This document shows, in pieces, positions 1-5,484 of a DNA stretch of 6,778 nt. This stretch comes from an uncultured bacterium (GTDB lineage Bacteria > Cyanobacteriota > Vampirovibrionia > Gastranaerophilales > Gastranaerophilaceae). The position numbers and the translations under genes were made by a program. Where the stretch lies: positions 1-6,778 of the forward strand of contig CABQIM010000089.1 of assembly GCA_902464375.1 (NCBI GenBank), read 5' to 3'. The notes beneath the pieces were generated by a model. The model worked only from the letters and a program-made list of their open reading frames with translations, was not told the DNA's origin and did no database searches. Position 1 is the first letter of the stretch. Each line of letters begins with the position of its first letter.

Positions 1-51
1 TTTTTACTTAAAAGATTATATACTTTGAAAACTGTCATCGTAACACAAAAA

Positions 52-684
52 CTATACCGCAATACGGTCCAGTGATTTTGGATTTTTGATTACGTCAATT
101 ACGTTCATATCCTTGAAGCTGGAAATAATTTTTACATTTTCAGGATGTTTTGTATTCTCATTCGCCAAAATCGCACCAATAATAGCTTCTAACTGTGCCA
201 TCGGCATCATATTTACAGGCAAATCAAGACCCCATTCCAAGCGGAGCGTCTGCTGTAAAAACTTACAATCCGCTGGAGAACGTTCTTTATAGCAAGAATC
301 CAAATGCAAACTTTGACGAGTCAAATATAGTTCAAATCGATTGATTTCAATACCTTTCTCTGTTAAAGATTTAAAATAATCACAACCTCTTGTTGAATAT
401 CTATGTGTCCACCCGTCACGATTTGGGATTAACTTGTTTGTAGATACTTGCTGATAAGGTTTTCCGAGTATTCTCCATTTACCATTAAGCATTGTTCTAT
501 CCCAAATTAATGATGCACAAATTTTCGAATACTTCAATGAAGGGTAATTATCAAAAAAGAACATTACATCATTCATCGTATAAAGTTTGTCAACAAGTAT
601 AAGGTTGTTGTCCTCATCAAGAACCGCAACCCCGCTATCCATGCCTGATGAAGCGGACATAGCCAATCCTATGTAGTAGTTCAT
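52..684 (-). CDS. Hypothetical protein, RNase H-fold (DUF429-like), 210 aa
   Basis: I do not recognise a named gene. The protein starts with a beta strand and turn typical of RNase H-like folds (YYIGLAMS at residues 3-10, then SGVAVLD at 17-23). A second strand ends in an acidic residue (SLIWD, D62). An RGCD motif at 99-102 sits before a helix, and a late helix reads QLEAIIGAILA (164-174). This order resembles DUF429 predicted nucleases, which have an acid on strand 1, an acid at the end of a middle strand, an R..CD..L..G segment and a DAxxAAxxA-type helix. The first-strand acid expected near position 8 is alanine, so activity is doubtful. There is no signal peptide or membrane segment. It follows map by 4 bp, with its Shine-Dalgarno inside the map 3' end, so it is the third gene of the adk-map operon and translationally coupled to map. 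The fold assignment is inference from motif spacing; the reading frame itself is well supported. Confidence 0.85.
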   Translation of the reverse strand: MNYYIGLAMSASSGMDSGVAVLDEDNNLILVDKLYTMNDVMFFFDNYPSLKYSKICASLIWDRTMLNGKWRILGKPYQQVSTNKLIPNRDGWTHRYSTRGCDYFKSLTEKGIEINRFELYLTRQSLHLDSCYKERSPADCKFLQQTLRLEWGLDLPVNMMPMAQLEAIIGAILANENTKHPENVKIISSFKDMNVIDVIKNPKSLDRIAV

Positions 685-688
685 ATTT

Positions 689-1441
689 TTACTCCATCAA
701 TTGTGTAATAATTATTGGTTCGTCATCTGTAACAAGAACAGAATGTTCAAAGTGAGCAGAAGGTTTCTTATCCACTGTACTAACAGTCCATTCATCGTCT
801 GCTACCTCTACTTCATCACAGCCAAGGTTAAGCATCGGTTCAATTGCAATTGCGTAACCTGGTTTCAACAAAGTTCTATCGCCAACTTTGTAGTTAAAAA
901 GAAACGGTTCTTCGTGCATTTCGTGCCCAACACCATGACCGCCGTATTGACGAACAATACCTAATTTTTCTCTAACTGCAACAGCTTCAACCGCTCCAGA
1001 AACATCATCAAGAACATTTCCAGCCTTCATTTGCGCAATTCCCGCAAACAAAGCTTCTTCTGTCGCCTTCAAAAGTCTTTGGCATTCATCGCTAACTTTT
1101 CCAACAGGATAAGTCCAAGCGCCATCGCCAACCATACCGGCATAAGTTGCACCGACATCAATACTAATAATATCGCCTTCTTTAACGATTTCGTCCTCGT
1201 GTGGAATTCCATGGACCACTTTTTCGTTAATTGAAGCACAAATTGATGCAGGGAAACCGTTATAGCCTAAAAATGTAGGAATAGCACGTTCTTTTCTGAT
1301 AATATCGTGTGCAATGCTATCCAATTCTTTTGTACTAATTCCAGGTTCAATAACCTCACGCATTTTTTTGTGAACAAGGGCTACAATATGCCCTGCGTGT
1401 CTAATTCTTTTGATTTCATCACGTGATTTTTTATGTATCAT
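689..1441 (-). CDS. map: Methionine aminopeptidase, type I
   Basis: This cytosolic dimetal hydrolase removes the initiator methionine from nascent proteins after deformylation. The 250 residues match the short type Ia form, with no N-terminal zinc-finger or linker extension. All expected active-site residues are visible: H77 (VVHGIP), metal ligands D95 (SIDVG), D106 (VGDGAW), H169 (GGHGVG), E201 (IEPM) and E232 (FEHS), plus H176 in MHEEP. The pita-bread fold is complete at both ends. The start at 1441 is supported by GAGG about 6 nt upstream (within 1448-1452). It lies downstream of adk, a pairing also common in secY-adk-map-infA clusters, and is separated from adk by the inverted repeat at 1459-1576. 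The downstream DUF429-like gene is 4 bp away. Nothing suggests truncation or loss of activity; the identification is essentially certain. Confidence 0.97.
   Translation of the reverse strand: MIHKKSRDEIKRIRHAGHIVALVHKKMREVIEPGISTKELDSIAHDIIRKERAIPTFLGYNGFPASICASINEKVVHGIPHEDEIVKEGDIISIDVGATYAGMVGDGAWTYPVGKVSDECQRLLKATEEALFAGIAQMKAGNVLDDVSGAVEAVAVREKLGIVRQYGGHGVGHEMHEEPFLFNYKVGDRTLLKPGYAIAIEPMLNLGCDEVEVADDEWTVSTVDKKPSAHFEHSVLVTDDEPIIITQLME
692..695 (-). promoter_or_regulatory. Shine-Dalgarno GGAG embedded in the end of map
   Basis: Read on the minus strand, the last codons of map are ATG GAG TAA. The GGAG they contain lies 7 nt before the ATG at 684. Ribosomes finishing map are therefore placed at the start of the 210-residue gene, which suggests translational coupling and fixes that gene's start. 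Confidence 0.7.
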
Positions 1442-1458
1442 GATAAGCCTCTTTTAGT

Positions 1459-1576
1459 TAAGCGAAAAGTGAAGCGTAAAAAGTGAAAAGTTCATTTCAT
1501 TCGCTCCGCTAATTAATAAATTTGTGCGACAGCACGTATTTGCTCTTTTCACGTCTCACATTTCACGTTTCACTTA
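1459..1576. repeat. Heptad-built imperfect inverted repeat filling the adk-map gap
   Basis: Two 32-bp arms (1459-1490 and 1545-1576) are inverted copies, with 25 of 32 positions identical and a 54-nt loop. Each arm contains four tandem 7-bp units near the consensus GTGAAAM. On the plus strand the left arm reads GCGAAAA, GTGAAGC, GTAAAAA, GTGAAAA. On the minus strand the right arm reads GTGAAAC, GTGAAAT, GTGAGAC, GTGAAAA. Four of the seven differences become G:U pairs in the minus-strand (operon) transcript, so 29 of 32 positions can pair there. The right arm includes the adk stop codon, and the left arm ends about 7 nt before the map Shine-Dalgarno. No U tract follows, so it is not an ordinary terminator. 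A small gtgc/gcac hairpin (1524-1535) lies in the loop. It may be a REP- or MITE-like dispersed element, or an operon-internal stability hairpin. Confidence 0.75.
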
Positions 1577-2233
1577 TTTAATTACTTCCAACAATCTTTC
1601 CCAAACTTCGTCAATTGTTCCGTTTGCGTCGATTGATTTCAAAACACCTTTTTTAGTGTAGTAGTCAACAAGAGGAGCTGTTTCTTTGTTGTATGTGTCA
1701 AATCTTGATTGAGCAACTTCTCTTGTGTCATCTTTACGTTGAGTTAATTCTGCACCATCTTTGTCACAGTGTCCTGCTGTTTTTGGCGGTTTGAATTCAA
1801 GGTTGTAAATTTCACCACAAACAGGGCAAGAACGACGATTTACAATTCTTTCAACCAAAATACTCGTATCAATATCAAAATATACTGCGATAAATCTTGT
1901 ATCTTCGCCGTTGTCAATTTCTTCGTTCATTTTTTCAAGTTCGCCCGCTTGTTCAACGCTTCTAGGGAAACCGTCCAAAATGTAACCGTTTTTGCAATCG
2001 TCTTGTGATAATCTGTTTTTGATAATTCTTGTAACAAGCTCAACAGGAACCAATTGCCCTTTGTCAATGTATGATTTTGCTTCTTTTCCAGCTTCTGTTT
2101 CACCTTTGATTTCAGCTCTCAATAAAGATCCTGTATCAATGTGAGGGAAATTCAAATATTCAGCAAGTTTGTTTGTTTGTGTACCTTTACCACAAGCTGG
2201 TGGTCCTAAAAAAATCAATTCTTTTTTTGTCAT
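1574..2233 (-). CDS. adk: Adenylate kinase, long form with zinc-type LID
   Basis: It catalyses ATP + AMP to 2 ADP in the cytosol and balances the adenylate pool. Numbering is from the ATG at 2233 (219 aa). The P-loop is GPPACGKGT (10-18), followed by the AMP-binding HIDTGSLLR segment (31-39), the DGFPR motif (87-91) and RKDDT (166-170). The LID (about 128-165) carries C136, C139, C156 and D159, the Cys3-Asp zinc site known from Bacillus-type enzymes, so structural zinc is likely. An alternative ATG at 2251 would add six residues. I prefer 2233 because family members begin just before the P-loop, a GAGAG Shine-Dalgarno lies 7 nt upstream, and the 2251 start would leave only about 14 nt of leader after the predicted promoter. 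It is the first gene of an adk-map-DUF429-like operon, apparently uncoupled from secY. Length is normal and no key residue is missing. Confidence 0.96.
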   Translation of the reverse strand: MTKKELIFLGPPACGKGTQTNKLAEYLNFPHIDTGSLLRAEIKGETEAGKEAKSYIDKGQLVPVELVTRIIKNRLSQDDCKNGYILDGFPRSVEQAGELEKMNEEIDNGEDTRFIAVYFDIDTSILVERIVNRRSCPVCGEIYNLEFKPPKTAGHCDKDGAELTQRKDDTREVAQSRFDTYNKETAPLVDYYTKKGVLKSIDANGTIDEVWERLLEVIK

Positions 2234-2240
2234 TTTAAAT

Positions 2241-2248
2241 CTCTCTTT
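2241..2248 (-). promoter_or_regulatory. Ribosome binding site deciding the adk start
   Basis: On the minus strand AAAGAGAG precedes the ATG at 2233 with a 7-nt spacer. The ATG at 2251 has only AGAG a few bases upstream. This site favours the shorter adk reading. Confidence 0.5.
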
Positions 2249-2271
2249 CATTTTTCTCTACTTATGATTTT

Positions 2272-2300
2272 ATCATACATCAAGCAAAATTTGAGTTCAA
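2272..2300 (-). promoter_or_regulatory. Sigma70-type promoter for the adk-map operon
   Basis: Read on the minus strand, TTGAAC (2295-2300) and TATGAT (2272-2277) are separated by exactly 17 nt, close to the housekeeping consensus TTGACA-17-TATAAT. Transcription would start near 2265, leaving a leader of roughly 30 nt before the ATG at 2233. It lies after the gyrB terminator, so adk is expected to be transcribed independently of gyrB. Confidence 0.6.
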
Positions 2301-2346
2301 GAAGAAAAGAAGAACTAAAAAATAGTATAATTGTTGTTTTCGCAAT

Positions 2347-2396
2347 AAAAAACTCTTTCTCATTTTACCATTAAGGTAAAGACAAGAAAGAGTTTT
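2347..2396 (-). terminator. Intrinsic terminator of gyrB
   Basis: A perfect 12-bp stem (2349-2360 with 2385-2396, AAAACTCTTTCT and its complement) encloses a 3/4-nt internal loop and a further 6-bp stem (2364-2369 with 2375-2380) with loop ATTAA. In the minus-strand transcript the stem ends in a run of about six U, as expected for Rho-independent termination. It lies about 40 nt after the gyrB stop. A separate 6-bp hairpin (2406-2411 with 2415-2420) lies between the stop and this terminator; it is followed by A residues and would not terminate by itself. Confidence 0.8.
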
Positions 2397-2434
2397 GATG
2401 ATTTTTACCCTAATAGGGTAGTTAATTATAGTTT

Positions 2435-4978
2435 TTATGTGTCAATATTTGTCGCATATACTGCATGAGTTTCGATAAAGTTTCTACGAGGGTCAACTTT
2501 ATCACCCATCAAAATATCAAACAATTGATCACAAAGCATTGCATCCTCTAGATTTACCTTCAATAATGTTCTTGTTGCAGGATCCATTGTTGTTTCCCAA
2601 AGCTGTTGTGGCATCATCTCGCCTAAACCTTTGAAACGCTGAATTTGCAAGCCCTTTGAACCTCTGTCATCAATTAATTTTTGAAGCTTATCGAAAGATG
2701 TGATTTCATATTGTTCAGTATCTGTTTCCAATATCAAACTTTCTTCTTCCTCAATCAAATAATCTCTGATTACAGGATATGCAGTTTTCAATCTCTTGTA
2801 CTCAGAACTTTTTACTATGTTTTGGTTGATAATTACGTGCTCTTCTTCATTGAAATTCAATTGAATTGCATATTTTGAATTTTCCGGATTGTACTTCAAT
2901 GAACATACATAATTTGCAGCCTCTGAAATATTGTAATTCTTAGCGTGATCTTGCAAGTAGTGGTTCAAGTATTCAATAATCTTGTTCATTCTTTCCTGAT
3001 CTTCAAAGCATTCAGGAGTAATTTCTGAACGAACCAAACCTCTCAAAACAACTGCCGGATACAAGTTCAAAATCGGGTTATTGTATGAATTATAGAACGC
3101 TGACATATTTTTAACCAATTCCAAAAGCTCTTCGCCTGTTTTAGTTCTTGACTTAGTTTTGTCAGACAAGCTCAAATTCTTGATACCACGTTCTTTCAAC
3201 ATCTTATCAAGTGCGTGTTCATCATACATGTATTCAGATGTTTTGCCTTGTGTAACTTTGAATAGCGGCGGTTGAGCGATATATACATAGCCATTTTCAA
3301 TCAACGGTCTTGCATACCTAAAGAAGAACGTCAACAATAATGTTCTAATGTGTGCACCATCAACATCGGCATCAGTCATGATGATGATTTTATGATAACG
3401 AAGTTTTTCGATATCAACTTCATCAGGGTTTCTGCTAATGTTGATACCAAAAGCTTGAACCATAGACTGAATTTCGTTATTACCATAAATCTTGTCTAAT
3501 CTTGCTTTTTCTACGTTCAAGATTTTACCTCTCAACGGCAAAATAGCTTGGAACATTCTGTTTCTGCCTTGTTTTGCAGAACCACCGGCTGAATCTCCCT
3601 CAACGATGTAGATTTCGCATTTTTCAGGTTCTCTGTTTGAACAGTCTGCAAGTTTTCCCGGAAGCGTCGAATTTTCAAGAACTGATTTTCTTCTTGTCAA
3701 TTCTCTTGCTTTTCTGGCAGCTTCACGAGCTCTTTGAGCTTGTAAAGTTTTTTCAATAATAATTTTTGCAATCTTAGGGTTAAATTCTAACCATTCTTGC
3801 AACTTATCACGAACAGCATCTTGAGTTGCACTCATAGCTTCTGCGTTACCAAGTTTTTCTTTTGTCTGACCTTCAAATTCAGGGTTAGGAATTTTAACAC
3901 TTACAATTGCAGTTAAGCCTTCTCTTACATCTTCTCCGGATAGGTTTTGATCAGAATCTTTCAAAATATTGTTTTTTCTTGCGTAATCGTTAAACACACG
4001 AGTCAAGGAGTTTCTGAACCCTGTCAAGTGAGTTCCGCCTGAATGAGTATTAATATTGTTTGCAAATGATAAAACGCTTTCGCTATATGCATCAGTATAT
4101 TGCATAGCAACTTCAATCTGCATACCATCTACAACTTTATCAATATAAATTGGCTTTTCATGCAATACATTTCTGTTTTGATTCAAGAATTCAACATAAC
4201 TTCCTATACCACCCACGTAGTGATAGATTTCGTTTGTATCTGTTCTCAAATCAGCAAAAATAATTTTTAAACCTTTATTTAAGAATGCCATTTCACGCAA
4301 TCTGTTAGAAACGACATCAGCATCAATTTCAGTAGTTTCTGTAAAGATTTCAGGATCAGGCCAAAAAGTTGTTTTAGTACCGGTTTTGCTTGTTTCTTTA
4401 ACTTTTTCAACAGGGGCAACCGGTTCGCCTCTCATATATTCTTGTCGCCATACAAAACCTTGACGAGAAACTTCTACAATATATTTTTCAGAAAGAGCGT
4501 TTACAACAGATGCACCTACACCGTGCAATCCACCTGAAACTTTATAACCGCCATCTCCAAATTTTCCACCTGCGTGAAGAACTGTATGAACGATTTCCAA
4601 AGCAGATTTATTAGTTCCTGGTTTTATATCAACCGGAATACCTCGCCCATTATCCTCTACAGTAACACTGTTATCTTTATTAATAGTTACGTAAATATCT
4701 GTACAAAAACCAGCTAAAGATTCATCAATAGAGTTATCAACAATTTCATAAATACAGTGGTGCAAACCTCTTTGAGAAGTTGAACCGATATACATGCCCG
4801 GTCTCATACGAACAGCTTCTAAGCCCTCTAATACACGAATATTGCTTGCATCGTACTCTTGGGAAGTTTTTGTTTCAATGGCTTCATCGTTATCTGGAAG
4901 CTCATTAACTTCAATTTTTTCTTCCGGCGCAGTCTGTTGTTGCGCTTTTTGTTCGTTCGTAACTTCTGTTTCAGCCAT
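2435..4978 (-). CDS. gyrB: DNA gyrase subunit B, long form with TOPRIM-region insertion
   Basis: This is the ATPase subunit of gyrase (A2B2), which introduces negative supercoils. The GHKL domain shows E78 (the catalytic base, matching E. coli E42), D81/N82, D109 with NGRG, a glycine-rich lid at about 137-155 and the QTK lysine K373. The novobiocin-contact positions (E. coli D73, R136, T165) correspond to D109, R172 and T201, all conserved. The TOPRIM domain has E460-GDS and D536-A-D538-V-D540. A segment of about 180 residues (roughly 590-772) sits before RFKGLGEMM and matches the position of the Gram-negative-type insertion, explaining 847 residues instead of about 640. An acidic, low-complexity extension of about 42 residues precedes the normal N-terminus (DASNIRVLEGL). 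Conserved QTK and QRFKGLGEM favour GyrB, and the DGAHIR and ETTMDP contexts support GyrB over ParE. The start at 4978 has an AAGGGGAG Shine-Dalgarno 6 nt upstream. It is monocistronic, ending at the terminator near 2350, with no gyrA, recF or dnaA nearby. Confidence 0.96.
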   Translation of the reverse strand: MAETEVTNEQKAQQQTAPEEKIEVNELPDNDEAIETKTSQEYDASNIRVLEGLEAVRMRPGMYIGSTSQRGLHHCIYEIVDNSIDESLAGFCTDIYVTINKDNSVTVEDNGRGIPVDIKPGTNKSALEIVHTVLHAGGKFGDGGYKVSGGLHGVGASVVNALSEKYIVEVSRQGFVWRQEYMRGEPVAPVEKVKETSKTGTKTTFWPDPEIFTETTEIDADVVSNRLREMAFLNKGLKIIFADLRTDTNEIYHYVGGIGSYVEFLNQNRNVLHEKPIYIDKVVDGMQIEVAMQYTDAYSESVLSFANNINTHSGGTHLTGFRNSLTRVFNDYARKNNILKDSDQNLSGEDVREGLTAIVSVKIPNPEFEGQTKEKLGNAEAMSATQDAVRDKLQEWLEFNPKIAKIIIEKTLQAQRAREAARKARELTRRKSVLENSTLPGKLADCSNREPEKCEIYIVEGDSAGGSAKQGRNRMFQAILPLRGKILNVEKARLDKIYGNNEIQSMVQAFGINISRNPDEVDIEKLRYHKIIIMTDADVDGAHIRTLLLTFFFRYARPLIENGYVYIAQPPLFKVTQGKTSEYMYDEHALDKMLKERGIKNLSLSDKTKSRTKTGEELLELVKNMSAFYNSYNNPILNLYPAVVLRGLVRSEITPECFEDQERMNKIIEYLNHYLQDHAKNYNISEAANYVCSLKYNPENSKYAIQLNFNEEEHVIINQNIVKSSEYKRLKTAYPVIRDYLIEEEESLILETDTEQYEITSFDKLQKLIDDRGSKGLQIQRFKGLGEMMPQQLWETTMDPATRTLLKVNLEDAMLCDQLFDILMGDKVDPRRNFIETHAVYATNIDT

Positions 4979-5016
4979 TTATTTCTCCCCTTAAATTTCT
5001 CTTATCCCTTACGTTT

Positions 5017-5046
5017 ATTGTAACACAAACATATTTTTTTGCCCAA
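5017..5046 (-). promoter_or_regulatory. gyrB: Possible gyrB promoter
   Basis: On the minus strand TTGGGC (5041-5046) and TACAAT (5017-5022) are separated by 18 nt. The -10 box is good and the -35 box weak. Transcription would begin near 5010, about 32 nt before the gyrB ATG, leaving room for the strong Shine-Dalgarno at 4985-4992. It lies in the divergent region shared with the gene at 5134. Confidence 0.4.
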
Positions 5047-5060
5047 TTTATGAAAAAAAG

Positions 5061-5088
5061 TAAACATTAGCCAACAAGAGAATATATT
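5061..5088 (+). promoter_or_regulatory. Possible promoter for the cysteine-rich small protein
   Basis: TAAACA (5061-5066) and TATATT (5083-5088) are separated by 16 nt. The -35 matches the consensus at only four positions, and the region is very AT-rich, so a chance match is quite possible. The remainder of the gap 4979-5133 shows nothing else I can support. Confidence 0.25.
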
Positions 5089-5133
5089 TTTCAATCCAAC
5101 ATTTTAAACTAATTCAACAAAGGAGATATTTTT

Positions 5134-5427
5134 ATGTCAAAAAATTTAATCAAAGCAATAAGTAAAATAGTCGAAGAGAGTGGAACGCATAAAATTGCGA
5201 TTTTTACAAATCATCTTAAAATTGATGGTCAAATCTTTATTCCAGAGGGCAGGTGCGAAGAATGTCACGATGATTTTATTACGCTAGAAAATGCTCTGGT
5301 ATGCAGATTAAATGACTATTGCACTTGCGAAGAAGATGATTGCAAATGTAATGATTATATGTGTTTCAGATATGATTGGTTAAACATTTCTATTGAAAAA
5401 ATAACGGCATTTAGTATTGTGCAATAA
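5134..5427 (+). CDS. Small cysteine-rich protein, possible Sm/SH3-like barrel, 97 aa
   Basis: I do not recognise the family. The frame is convincing because AAAGGAG (5119-5125) lies 8 nt before the ATG, a textbook site, and the gene occupies its own space between gyrB and the next gene. The protein has a short N-terminal helix (about 3-15), then beta-rich segments: KIAIFTNHLKIDGQIFI (20-36), DFITLENALVCRL (47-59) and WLNISIEKITAFSIV (82-96). The pattern, with IDG in an early strand, an acid-hydrophobic ITLENA strand and a final IxKITAFSIV strand, recalls Sm-like/SH3-type small barrels that bind RNA or act as adaptors. Eight cysteines (41, 44, 57, 63, 65, 70, 72, 77) cluster between strands as CEEC, CTC and CKC, suggesting zinc or iron-sulfur binding. 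The cluster is strongly acidic. It has no signal peptide or membrane helix. It is transcribed divergently from gyrB and converges on the HD-GYP-like gene. Fold and metal binding are inference only. Confidence 0.8.
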   Translation: MSKNLIKAISKIVEESGTHKIAIFTNHLKIDGQIFIPEGRCEECHDDFITLENALVCRLNDYCTCEEDDCKCNDYMCFRYDWLNISIEKITAFSIVQ

Positions 5428-5453
5428 ATTAAATTGATATAATATTTGCACAA
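5417..5453. repeat. Hairpin in the convergent gap, overlapping a gene end
   Basis: TTGTGCAA (5417-5424) and TTGCACAA (5446-5453) form a perfect 8-bp stem with a 21-nt loop. The left arm lies in the last codons of the small plus-strand gene, just before its TAA stop. The right arm can alternatively pair over 6 bp with TTGTGC at 5488-5493, in the last codons of the opposing gene. A perfect 12-bp palindrome, CTTATTAATAAG, follows at 5455-5466. No U tract follows the stem on either strand, so a terminator role is uncertain. Confidence 0.4.
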
Positions 5454-5484
5454 ACTTATTAATAAGCGATAAATACTATGTTGG

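Noticed and set aside
1..38. Open frame starting at ATG 36-38 on the minus strand and running off the window (MTVFKVYNLLSK).
   Set aside because: Only 12 codons are visible, there is no Shine-Dalgarno upstream, and no family is recognisable; it could be a real fourth operon gene but cannot be supported here.
1459..1576. CRISPR-like array, because of the repeated GTGAAA units.
   Set aside because: The units are contiguous 7-mers with no spacers, and arms face each other; this is an inverted repeat, not a repeat-spacer array.
2326..2331. TATAAT on the plus strand between adk and gyrB.
   Set aside because: No -35 match at 16-18 nt, and it would transcribe directly into the terminator and antisense to gyrB.
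2403..2420. Attenuator-like alternative pairing between the small hairpin at 2406-2420 and the terminator's inner stem (GGTAAA at 2375-2380).
   Set aside because: The complementarity is short and lies after the gyrB stop, where attenuation would have no clear target; chance sharing of TTACC/GGTAA is enough to explain it.
2435..4978. ParE (topoisomerase IV subunit B) as an alternative for the large gene.
   Set aside because: The overall motif set, the QRFKGLGEM and ETTMDP segments with a large insertion just before them, and the start region all align better with GyrB; a genome-wide check for a second paralogue would settle it.
4794..4994. Plus-strand open frame opposite the gyrB 5' end, and similar antisense frames over map, adk, gyrB and the HD-GYP gene.
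   Set aside because: They lie entirely opposite strongly conserved genes, have no convincing ribosome sites or recognisable domains, and are expected by chance in AT-rich coding sequence.
5438..5443. Perfect TATAAT in the convergent gap, possible antisense promoter toward the HD-GYP gene end.
   Set aside because: There is no -35 at normal spacing (TTGTGC is only 15 nt away), and such hexamers are frequent in AT-rich gaps.
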